In this document: positions 13,690 through 25,000 of the stretch, piece after piece
Layout of the letters: each line of letters opens with the position of its first letter
Position numbering within the stretch: the first letter of the stretch is position 1
Notes under the pieces: model-generated
The model's input: the letters and a program-made list of their open reading frames with translations, nothing else
Database searches by the model: none
Told to the model about the DNA's origin: nothing
NCBI RefSeq assembly: GCF_963855985.1
Contig: NC_087105.1
Coordinates: 2,501 to 66,500 of the forward strand
Length of the DNA: 64,000 bases
Reading direction: 5' to 3'
DNA from: Ostrinia nubilalis
Taxonomy: Eukaryota > Arthropoda > Insecta > Lepidoptera > Crambidae
Program-made: the position numbers and the translations under genes

Positions 13690-14880
13690 ATTATCATTTC
13701 TACTTTATATAAAATTGATAATAAGCGTTTATTTAATAATAATTAAAAAAAACTTTTTTAAAAACAAGGTTTCATTCTGAAATGTAGTTTTACTAAATCG
13801 AAAAAGGCTTCCATCGTCTGTAGGAAAGTTTGACGCTGACCTCGTAACCTTACGTCGAATAAAATAAAATTTATTTATTTCAGGCCAGGGCCCATAAAAT
13901 TACAATAATAATTACAATAAATAAATTAAATAATTAAAATCATTTAAATCAAACAAAATAATAAAATGATGTGGCTGGCTAACTCAATTTTGTAGCTTTT
14001 GAGGTTGATTATATTGTATTGTGTCACAGAATAAGTAATATTGTGTTGAGAGTATGTGGTACTTAACTAATGCGAAGAATAATACCGCAGTTCCAAATCC
14101 GTGCATTTATTTCCATACAAACGAAGGTAACACACACACACACACCACGCGTCATGTCTATAGCACAAGAATAAGGAGAAGCGATGGTGAACACACAAAA
14201 ACGGGAAGATCAGAGCTAATTAAAGTACGCTTCACTAACAATATGCACAAGCGGGTAGGTAGCGAAAAGAAAAGCCGGCGCGCACAAGCGACGCGCGGTC
14301 GGTGCGGAGCAGTGATGCTAACTGGCATAAAAAAATTGTCTCCAAATTATTTTTTTCTGGCTTAAGAGTTGCAATAAATGGCAATGGAATAACATTTTAC
14401 AGCCCAAACTCGAACACCGCACACTGAATCAAATTGCTTTGGTTTTAGATTTGAATGTTTTTGTCTGTGACGGAAAAGTTTATTACAATAGTAGATAATT
14501 TTGTTTTGTTTTCGACTAATTTAACATCTTTACAATTTTTTGATTGTACTGTACGTATAAATCGATTATACAGTCATGTGTTTTCTATATTTCCTTTTAT
14601 ATTGAAGTATTGCAAAGCAAGATAAGTTAGTCTATCTATTTCCTCATCACTAAAAATTGCTTAACTGATTTTAATGGCATTTTGCCAACATGGATCAGAC
14701 AGACAGAGGAATAACTAAATGCTTCCAAGTTATTGGACCGGAGTTCACCCTTGATTGGCTGACAACTTTACTAAAGATTTTGTCGTTCATTATTTTATTC
14801 AGTTAATGATAATTTTAAAACCCGAGCAGTACCTAGATGGAAATAATTGTAAATAAAACATGTCGTAAACTTGGCAGCGT
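13690..14880. other. Intergenic AT-rich region, decayed repeats
   Basis: No gene is recognised. It contains A/T-rich tracts at 13855-13950, a short (CA)n run at 14131-14144, and at about 14640-14720 sequence resembling the 3' UTR of lepidopteran RTE-like elements (including CAGACAGACAGAGG). The open frame at 14054-14365 has no recognisable feature. Confidence 0.4.
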
Positions 14881-14916
14881 TTTATTAAAACGATCTCATT
14901 TTTATTCAACTTTACA
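14881..14916 (-). terminator. Ser: Candidate polyadenylation signals of Serrate
   Basis: Two TTTATT hexamers on the plus strand (14881-14886 and about 14911-14916) read AATAAA on the coding strand, about 510-545 bases after the stop codon. They are the plausible 3' ends of the Serrate mRNA. Without transcript data the true cleavage site is unknown, and a longer 3' UTR is possible. Confidence 0.45.
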
Positions 14917-15426
14917 ACCTTTACAAATAACTAAAGTACAAAATCACGTCCCAAAATAATCTTTCAATAAAACATACAAAAATACACTCTTTAACATTAT
15001 TTACAAAAATACATATTTACAAAAACGGGACACATCGTTCTAGAGAATAGAATAAATAGCGGCGTCCGTTGGCGCGTAACTTCCTACTGCACTAGTATCA
15101 CACGCGGCGCAGGCGCCGCCGGGGCACGGCACTGTCCTCGGACAACACAGATCGTTACAATCGCTTAACCTACAATTTAATAACATTGTGATTTTTAAGC
15201 ACTTCACTTCATGTAATTATGTAATAATTTTCATCTTGGAATAAAATAAGTATTTAAAGAAATACTTAATCATTGCTTAGGTATGATGATTTTTACCATG
15301 TAGGTAAAGCAAATTAATTTAATAAAATATTAAACCGTCTCGACGTTGATTGTGAGTCGATCAAAGTCCCGAGTAACATCGTTATTTCAGTTTCGCAGTC
15401 GTGTGTTGAGACGAGCGAGTGCGGCG
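14917..15426 (-). other. Ser: Serrate 3' UTR (putative)
   Basis: This AT-rich stretch lies between the stop codon of the last Serrate exon and the candidate poly(A) signals, interrupted by a short GC-rich patch around 15058-15150. It has no open frame of interest. Its extent is inferred only from the AATAAA positions. Confidence 0.5.
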
Positions 15427-16053
15427 CTAGACGAGGACGGTGAGGCGCTCGGGCGGCGGGTGGCGCGCGGGCGGCGGCTCGGGCGGCGGCAGCGCGCGCT
15501 TCGTCAGCTCCTTGTCGCGCGGCGGCGTGTCGTTGCGCGCGTCCGCGTTCTGCGCCTTGTACAGCGAGTGCGCGCGCGGCAGCTCGTCCGGCGGCCGCCG
15601 CGGCGCCGCGCCCAGCCCCGCCCCGCCCGTGCCGCCCGCGCCGACGCCCGCTCGCGGCTCCTCGCGCAGCGGGTTCGCGTACCGCCGCAGGTTCTCCTCG
15701 TTCTGGAGGTTGTTGGACTTCTCCTCGTCGCAGCGCCGCGAGCGCTCGGCGGCGGCGGCGGCGGCGCGCCGGCGTCGGACGAAGAACACCGCGCCCGCCG
15801 CCGCGGTCAGCAGCAGGATGGGCGCGAGCGCGGCCAGCGCGAGCAGCGAGGCGGGCGCGGAGGGCGCGGCGGCGGGCGCGGGCGGCGCGGGCGCGGGCGC
15901 GGCGGCGGGCGCCACGCGCAGCCGGAGCGCGGCGCCCAGCAGCGGGTGGTGCGCCAGGCGCCGCCGCGACACCAGCTCGCTCAGCGCGCGCACGGCCGCC
16001 CCGAGCGCGCCGGCGTCGGCGTCGCCGTCGATGCCGACATCGTCACCGGCCCA
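15427..16053 (-). CDS. Ser: Serrate exon 17: juxtamembrane stem, TM helix, cytoplasmic tail
   Basis: 208 codons and a TAG stop at 15429-15427. [15 protein letters not shown] matches the Jagged stem. A Pro/Ala linker precedes a helix ([20 protein letters not shown]) followed by the RRRR stop-transfer signal. The tail starts with [20 protein letters not shown], an asparagine-rich box like that of Jagged proteins; in that family the box contributes to Mind bomb binding, and Mind bomb-dependent ubiquitination is needed for signalling. Only about four lysines are present. The C-terminus is TVLV, a hydrophobic end that could bind PDZ domains. Confidence 0.95.
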   Translation of the reverse strand, partial: WAGDDVGIDGDADAGALGAAVRALSELVSRRRLAHHPLLGAALRLRVAPAAAPAPAPPAPAAAPSAPASLLALAALAPILLLTAAAGAVFFVRRRRAAAAAAERSRRCDEEKSNNLQNEENLRRYANPLREEPRAGVGAGGTGGAGLGAAPRRPPDELPRAHSLYKAQNADARNDTPPRDKELTKRALPPPEPPPARHPPPERLTVLV

Positions 16054-19000
16054 CTGGAAACGAAACACACCTTATGCATTAATACGTTCACAATAAAAGT
16101 ACTTTGCGCCGCTGGATTTTAAACCGATAAGGTGAATCAATTTTTTGGTTTTCCCCAATAACAGTTAAAATACAAGATTACGAAATGGCTCACCAAAGCT
16201 AAATCTAAAGCATCGTCATCGTCCGGGGCGAGATCGCAGAGCAGCACCAGAGGCGGGGCGGGCGGCGCGCGGGCGGCGAGCGTGGCGGCGAGCGCGCGGC
16301 GCAGCGCCACGCACGCGCGCTCCACGTGCGCGCCGCGCGCCAGGCGCTCGCGGGCCAGCTGCAGCGACGCCTGCGCGCAGCCCGGCGGCAGCGGCGCGCG
16401 CGACGACGGCCAGCACGAGGCGGGCGCGGGCAGCGCGGGCGGCTCCACGCGCCGCCCCGCCACGCGCCGGCACTCGCCCAGCGGCGTGCACGGCGGCCGC
16501 AGGCACAGCGACGGGGCCGTCGGGACGCATACCTGAACAGGCGACGAAAAATATCGTTACGAACGCTAGGACGACCCTCTCGGCGGTCTGATGAGGTAAA
16601 GACGCTGCGTTCGGGTGTGTACCTCGTCGGTCCGGCACGGCTGCGCGCTGGCGGCGAGGCAGTCCGGCAGACCGCACCACAGCCGCGTGCAGGCGGGCGT
16701 GCCGCCGGCGCACCAGCACGCGTTGCAGCCCCACCACCACGTGCCGTTGGCGGCGCTGCAGGCGTCGGGCCCGCCCGCCGCGCCCGCGCCCTCCCCCTCG
16801 CCCTCGCCGTCGCCCTCGCCCGGGAAGCCTTCCACGCCCAGGCCCGCTACCACTGGACAAACATTTATGAGGTAATGAAACGGTCAATTGATACATGGAC
16901 GATAGCATTTCGTCAAAACCGAGTTGACTTAAGGACTGAGTCATAATTATTTTCTATAAAAAAAATTTATATAAATTTTATTACTTACGTTCTAAACATC
17001 TTCGAGAGGAACGCGCCGGTGGAGGCGGGCACACGCAGCGCGCGCCGCGGTCGGCGCTGGGCGCGCAGGCGGCGGGCGGCGGGCAGGCGGGCGAGCACGC
17101 GGCCACGGGCGCGACGCGCGCGGCGCACGTGTCGCCCGCCCAGCCCGGCGCGCACTCGCACGCCCACCAGCCGGCGCCGCCCACGCAGCGCGCGCCGTTG
17201 CGGCACGGCGCCGACTCGCAGCCGTCCAGCGCGCGGTCGCAGCGCGCGCCCGTCCAGCCGGCGCGGCAGGCGCAGGCCCAGCCCGGCGCGCCCGCGGCCG
17301 CCACGCAGGCGCCGTGCGCGCAGGGACAGGGCGGCGGCGGCGCCGGCGCCAGCGCGCTCGCCTCGCACGCCGCGCCCGCCCAGCCGGCCAGGCAGATGCA
17401 GCGCCACCCGTTCGCTTCCCTCACGCAAGTTCCGCCGTTCGCACACGAGTTTTCAGGACATCGGTCGGTCTCCGTTCGCACGGTGCAAGTTTTACCTGCA
17501 AATACCGAAAAAAAATTCAAGATTCTCCAACATTTATTGATTTAGTATAAAAGGAATTCAGAGTCAAGTTCTAATGTAAATTGAAAATAAATTAAATTAA
17601 ATAAGGTCAAACTCACCTGTCCAACCACTAGGACAGACACAAGTAAAATCTGCGAGTCCAGCAACACACGTACCGTTGTTTCGGCAAGGGTTTCTGGCAC
17701 ACTCGTTTATTTCTGAAAATATATTGAGGATGTTATGTAGTGACTTGATAAATGTAACAATAATGATAATTAAATTGAAAGGGAGGGTTACCGTTTTCGC
17801 AGCGAGAGCCAGTCCATCCAGCTCTGCACGCGCACCGCCTCACGCCACCCGCGTCGACGCAGGTGCCGCCGGGGCCGCATCCATTAGAGGTGCAGTCGTC
17901 TACACCTGCACAAGAGAGAAGAAGATATAATACACCAGCCTCGGCGCTACGTGCTCGTAGGTCCACATTATGTACGCATCAGATCAAATTTGGTATTAAA
18001 AAGACAATTAATAAAGCAATTCCTTTAGTGCAAATAGCAGAATATCGATACGTATCATGTGTTAAACCATGTTAAAATGTATGAACTGTATTGTGTATGT
18101 GACTTTGTTGGTGTACCTAATAAATAAATAAATAAATAAATAAATAAATCGATCGACCATAACAAATATTGATTTTAGCTTAGTAGAAGCCGTTGAACTT
18201 GATATTACGCTGCGTGGCGGGTGGTGGCGGTAGGGGCAGTACTCACTGTCGGCGCAGACGCAAGCGGCCCCCGGCCGCACGCAAGCGCACGTGGGGCTCT
18301 CCTCTACACACCAAAACGGCACACTTAGCATGCGATAGAACTACTAGGGATGGTAGGCTTACATGAGTACTTAACTTTCTTAGAGTTTCAATGTACTACC
18401 TCTATCTAACTTTTGGTTTACCTAAGATTACCTAACCATCTCTAGGTGGACGGAGAAAATACAAAACGTGTACTCGTAGGTACACACAAGAAAACGATGA
18501 AATTACCTACATGCTGGAAGAAAGCCTAGGCTGGATATGTCACACTAAACTTTGATAGAACAGGGCATTACTTGTGGCATTACTTAAGATCGCGTGAGGG
18601 TAGGTTCGAAATCATTGGTATGTTGCTGTAGGCACGAGCATCGACGGCAGCTCAAACTCGTTGTGTAAAGAGTGGGCGTGACTCACGGTCCCTGGCGACG
18701 CGCTGCGTGCAGTTCTTGCCGGTCCAGCCGGGCGCGCAGTGGCAGTAGTAGTCGCTCTGCGCCGTGTAGCACGCGGCGCCGTTCGCGCACGGCGACTCCG
18801 CGCAGTGGTCCCGGTCGTCCTGTGGTTGGCCTCATTGTTACACTGTTGTTATATTAACATTTATACTCTCTTACCAAACATTTTGATTTCAACAAAAAAG
18901 AGTAAAAATTGCGAATGATGTTATAAAAGCAACACGTAGTACTTACGGGGCAGTATCGTCCGTAACAGGAGGTCAGCTAAAAGCAGAAGTGGTGTTAGTG

Positions 19001-22000
19001 GGGTTAGTGTCTATGCCCATTTCCTAACCAGACCTACGAGTAGGCGTTACATCAATCCTAAAAAACTAGAAACATTGGTATCACATGAAATATTAGTATT
19101 AGACTTAGAAAAGACCATGAATGTGTCAGTGTATGAAGATTAGAATAAAGATTTAAGTGTTAGAGGATTTATAACAAAAATCATTGAGAGGTTAACCTCG
19201 CAATCAGTGCCAGAAAAGCCAACAGGGCAGATGCATCGGTAGGCGTCCAGGAGGTCGACGCACTCGCCGCCGTTGCGGCAGGGCCGCGACGCGCAGTCGT
19301 CGATGTCGCGCGCGCACGTGCGGCCGGCGTAGCCCGCGGCGCACGCGCAGTGGAAGTCGTCCACGAGGTCGATGCACGTGGCGCCGTGCAGGCACTGGCC
19401 CGTGCAGTCGTCCACGTTGGTCTCGCAGTCGCGGCCCGTCCAGCCCGCCAGGCAGCTGCAGGCGTAGCCGCCCGCCGTGTTGTTGCACGCGGCCGCGTTC
19501 ACACACGGGCCCAGCGCGCCCTCCGTCGCCCCGGGCTCGGCGCACTCGTCCACGTCTGCCGGTCCAATCAAATCTGAGTGGTGTCATGATGACTTACGGT
19601 TCGGTTGAGAAGAACAAACCCGGGACTACCTAAACGATATACACTCAGTAACAAGATACTTATTGAGGTTGTGCATAGAACTATCTATTGTGTATTTTAT
19701 ATTGCTTAAAAGATCTAATGAAGATCCTCACCTTCATCACAGGTGGGTCCCGTCCATCCCGCTGCACATTCGCACGCAAAACCATTGACGCGATCCTTGC
19801 ACGTGGCGGCGTGCTGGCAGGGCGCGGAGGCGCAGTCGTCGATGTCGGCGTCGCACAGCGCGCCCGTCCAGCCCGGGTCGCACGCGCACGCGAAGCCGCG
19901 CGGCGCGCTCGACAGGGAGCACGTGCCGTGCGCGCACGGCTGCGGCGCGCACGGGTTGTCCACTCGCTCGCAATCCACTCCAGAAAAACCTTCAGCGCAC
20001 GTACAAAGGTACTGGTCGGGGGCTGTATTCTCGCAAGTTCCTCCGTGTTGGCAAGGTTCGTGTGTCCCGCAGTAGTTTAAGTCTGTGAAATAAATAAATC
20101 AAATAGATTTATAATCTCTAAATAATGTCCGGTAGAATGCTAAAACTCAGTCTGAGCTAAATACTACTACTGACCTTGATCGCAAAGTATGCCTCCCCAG
20201 TTGGTGTCGCAGGTGCAGTCCCAGGGAGAGCCGTTACAAAACCCATGCTTGCAGCCGGGGTAAGGCTGACACTGCGCACACAAGTCTCCTCGCCAACCCG
20301 GTCGACATCTGAAAATTATTATGGAATTCAGAATACGAATCATAACGACATGAAGAAATAAAAAATTACAAGGATAATTTAGATCCAAGACACTTACACG
20401 CATTCACCAGGGTTATCGCAGCGGCCGTGAATTGGATGACAGCCTTCTTTGCATACAGCTGGAAAAAGAAACACCAACGTTATCGATCTGGGCAGCTGAG
20501 GGGTGATCGGAGGGAGAGGCGCGGTACTCACGCTTCTCGCAGTTGTCGCCCTGCCAGCCGGGCAGGCACTGCTTGTCGCCGGCGGCGGAGCAGGCGTAGT
20601 GGCCGAACTTGTCGTCGCGCGGGCGGCAGAAGGTGGTGCAGGTGGCGTTGTAGTAGTTGGGCAGGCACAGCACGCGCACGCGGTAGGCCAGCGCCGCCGC
20701 CGCGCCCGCGTGCCGCAGCGCGTGCCACTCCGCGCCCGGCTCCACGATGCCCGACCACCACGCCTCCTCGATCAGCCCCGCCTCTGCAACACGAACCCGT
20801 TACTGGACTATTGCGATGTTTGGGTATAGCCGAGGTAGTTTAACGATAGCTAGGTGACTTTGTTTGTTACCAATAAATAAAGTTCTCATTCAAAACTATG
20901 TAAAAGTAACATTCAATAAAAACAACTCACCAGGATCCGTGTATTCACTGTCGTCGTAAGCTTGTAGAATCAATGTGAATGACCTCTGCAAGTGGAAAAC
21001 AATAATTTAAATTAACATTTTACTTATAATACACTTTGCGTTTAATTTTAATTAGGTAGGTACCTATGTACCTATATACTTTTATTAAATACAAATCACA
21101 CAACCAGCATATAAATAAAATAAACTGCTTAATTAACAACTGTGACAAACAAATGAATAACTTAATTATGTATCAAGAGTATACAAGAGAAATCTGCACG
21201 AGATCTAAGCAAAGCCAAAAACTGAAAGGTCCACCGTCTAGTACAATGCAAAATAAAGCGCTAGTGTAAGAATTTCTGCTGCTTAGGATACGGTGTATAA
21301 AGAGACTAACCGTCCAGCGAAAGGAGAAATTAAGCGCCAACGTGTAGAGCGGCTCGGCCAGCGTGAAGGAGTCGGTCCCGAGCACGGGCGAGGCGGCGCG
21401 GCCGAAGGAGCAGGCGCCGGGCGCGGCCGCCGACTGGTACTCCTTCAGGCACAGCGCGAAGCGCGTGCGGCACGGCTGCGCGCACGCGCCCGCCCCCCGC
21501 GCGCCCCCGCCGCCGCCCCCGCCGCCGCCCCCGCCGCCGCAGCACGCGCCCGACGCCAGCTCTAGGCGGTAGTTTGAAAACTCGAGGATCTGCAGCTCGA
21601 ACACGCCCGCCCCCGCCGCGCACTGCGCAAAACAAAAATACAGGATGAGAATCAATTTATCCTATCAACCGAGATCAAAGAAATCAAAGTGCTTGCTTTT
21701 TGTTTCGGTATTAGAGGATGCATAGTTATGATTAAAGTTTTTTAGTTACAGCATTGTTGTGTTCCGGAACACACGGAGGAACTGGCTATTTTAGCTTTAA
21801 CTGCCGGCAGTTAAAGCTAAAATAGCCAGTTCCTCCGTGGTTGAGGATTCCGGGTGAAGCTCGCTTCCACCTTCGGCCAGAGCATCACTTACCATCAGGT
21901 GAGATACAGGCCAAGAGCTTCCTCGTTGTGGATAAAAAAAAATATAAGGCAGGGTTGCACCATCTTATTTTAGCTTTGACAAACGTCAAAAATCTGTCAA

Positions 22001-25000
22001 ACTCCATACAAAATGCACCGGTTATCGTCATAGTTACCGTTAAAGTTAGGTGGTGCAACTCAGCCTTAGAATTTTGCAAAATAATAAAGAAATAAAATAA
22101 ATGTAACTAGAAGAACCAGACCAATGACTTGCCCAACTTACATTTTTTTACAAAACACTATATTGTATTTGATATTCTCTGTTTGACTTCTATTCTCTCT
22201 CTGTCGCAAAAAATGCTAGACGGATTATGGTTCTGAACTTAACTGAAAAAAGTAACGCAACTCAAAATAAATAAGTAGGTAGGTACGCAAAATGTCATTC
22301 TTATCCGTTGTTATTATACTCGTTAACAATTGTCATGTAGTCTCGTACGAGGCAATTTTTAAAACTTTAATTACATCGACTTACAAATTAAGCCTTCAAT
22401 CTCAGTTTCAGCAATACGTCATTAATTAGTACCTAATCCATAGCCTCGTTCTTGAAAAATACGCCTTTTATCGAAATGCTACTTATTACAATACATACTT
22501 AAGTTATTAAGAAATTGGTTGGACACGAAATTGTCTTACTTGGCGAAAGTTAAATGCCTATTGTCAAATCGTAACAATATCTTTCAGCCGATCTAAACAA
22601 AGATCACGTCAGCAAGCGAACAAAGTAAGCATTGTGGAACAACAAAGTGGGGTAATAACCGTTGTTGTGACAGCGATCGCACGGAGATCGCGCACCGCAG
22701 CGATTAGATCCTAATCATAACAAACGCGCTGTGTCCCGTCGCGGGGCGCGGGGCGGGGCGGGGCGGGCGCTGGGAGGCGGCGCCCCGCCCACCGCGCGCC
22801 ACGCCCAGCGGCGCACGCGCACGCTTTTACTCGTACTACTAGACTAAGGCAAATATACAATCATGGAAAACATGCTGAAAAGTGCGTATTTTATTTGAAA
22901 TTTTAAATTCTGCTAAATAAATACACAATTTTATGGATAAAAGACTGAAACCTACTTGTAATATAGGTAAATATTCAAATTCAAATTCTTTATTGCTCTT
23001 TATGTAGAGTTGTTATTTTAAATTTTATTATCATTAACGCCGTTTTTATTATAGCTAGCCCAAATCTGGTAAATGTGTCTGTTCTATCATATTATTATGT
23101 ACCACATTCTGCAAATAAACCATTTTCATTTTAACAAAATAAATGGCTTCAAAGCCAAAACATTTATGTTCATCTTAGATTAGTTAAAGTAAAAACTTAG
23201 GTAAACGCACATTTTGAAACCTAATGGAAATGTATTTACTTGGAATTGAATTGACAATCTATGTATTTCATACTGCACAAATTGGTCGCAGGTATTTTAC
23301 TGACGGAAAGGTGCGGCACATAAATGCACCTATACTTAGCTGATGTTTATTAAATAAAATCTTAATAGGAATAGGTACAAAATGTACTTACGTTGAGGCC
23401 GACCAATACTTATTTGATCCTACTAATATTATAAATCGGAAAGTTTGCAAGGATTTATGTTTGTTACTATAATTCACGTAAAAACTACTGAACAGATTTT
23501 GATGAAACTTTACAGTATTATTGTATTTTTTTGTCTTCGGCACTTTTGCGATTTTGGTTAAAGCACCTAATAATGTGCTCACAGTTTATCGACATCGTAA
23601 AGGTAGCAGGGAAGCGCTGGATGCAGGCTGCTACCAATCGATCAACGTGGAAAGCATTAGGGGAGGCCTATGTTCAGCAGTGGACGTCCTATGGCTGAAA
23701 TGATGATGATGATGATGATGATGAGTTTGTGCGCGTTCCGTAGTGATGTACGAAGCCGCCACAAGTTTATTGAACTAATCTAATCTAAAAATCTTCCTCT
23801 CTCCTAAAATGCAGTGCCCGACAGGGTCCATAATTGTATCTTACCTTACCAATAACACCTTTTGTAAACATTATGGAAGCAATAAACTATTGAGTTTAAC
23901 TAATTTACTAATTTTCCTATATAATGTATTTTGTTTTTGGAATAAATAAATGTGATTTGATTTGGAGTATTGAGTATTGAACTTCGGAAGTTCTGAGCTC
24001 AAAGGCGTTTGATTGCAGTCTGCTAATGGATACAGTCTGCAGTATTATTGTTTATACATCAGAATAATTTATATGTATTGGCTGTAATTTATTATGATCT
24101 GTGCCTTTAATTTCACGCAGGAGAAGCCGTAGGCGAAAGCTAACTAGTCAATAATATTGAATTGCGATACACATTTTTTGTTGTCTCACATTACTCATGT
24201 AAAAAAAACATACATTCTTGATAGAAATAATTTATTGTTAACATGGATTTTTTCCTAAAATGTGTAGATTATTATCCATTTAGTGTTCGTGAATATTTAT
24301 TTATTTAAGAAACAAACAATTTTGATCAAGAAGGATATCATGACCTTTGCTTGATTTAAAAAATAACACGGTGATTTTTTATACCAAGTATTAGATTAAT
24401 CTTTTTATAAGGCTTCGTGTGGTTTGCATATACTTACAGTGTGTCTGGTCACCGGTGTCCGACCCGTTAAGCGCAGTAATATGATCAATTTTATCGACAA
24501 ATCCACTGTAATAATACATTTTATCCCTACTACTAAAAATTGCAGCTATTTTAATTTTTTGGGTTTCGAGGTCCGCGTGGATTCATTTATTTAGCAATAT
24601 TTACCGATGTACGGGACGTATAAGCATAAAAGTGAATTCGTTCCACAGTTAAAAGATTAAGAAATTAATAGACTTCAAAAATTTTATCAAAAGTTTCCAT
24701 TAAAATCTTTAAGAAACACTTGAAACGTAAAAAATAAAGTAAAAATTAGGATTTTATTTAAACTTTTCAATTTTACAAAAAAACTACATCATGAACATAC
24801 CTTTTTTCCCCATTTTTTAGATGCACTAAGTTATTACCTAAAAATTGATGTTAATACCTTAGCTTTAAGACAACTAGTTTAGGCGTTATGATTAATTGAA
24901 TATGACTCTATCAAAAGCGAATTCATCCTGATAATAGCTGCCCCTACTACTACTTATTTTATTTTATTTTTATTTTTATTTTATTTATTTTTCTTTATTC

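Noticed and set aside
15346..17550. Long plus-strand open frames opposite the Serrate exons (for example 15346-16122, 16326-16946, 17019-17540)
   Set aside because: They are antisense shadows of GC-rich coding exons, giving Arg/Ala/Pro-rich translations with no domain.
18232..18947. Shared TACTGCCCC between the end of exon 9 and the intron after exon 11 as a sign of exon duplication
   Set aside because: The match is only nine bases and flanking sequences do not align, so coincidence is more likely.
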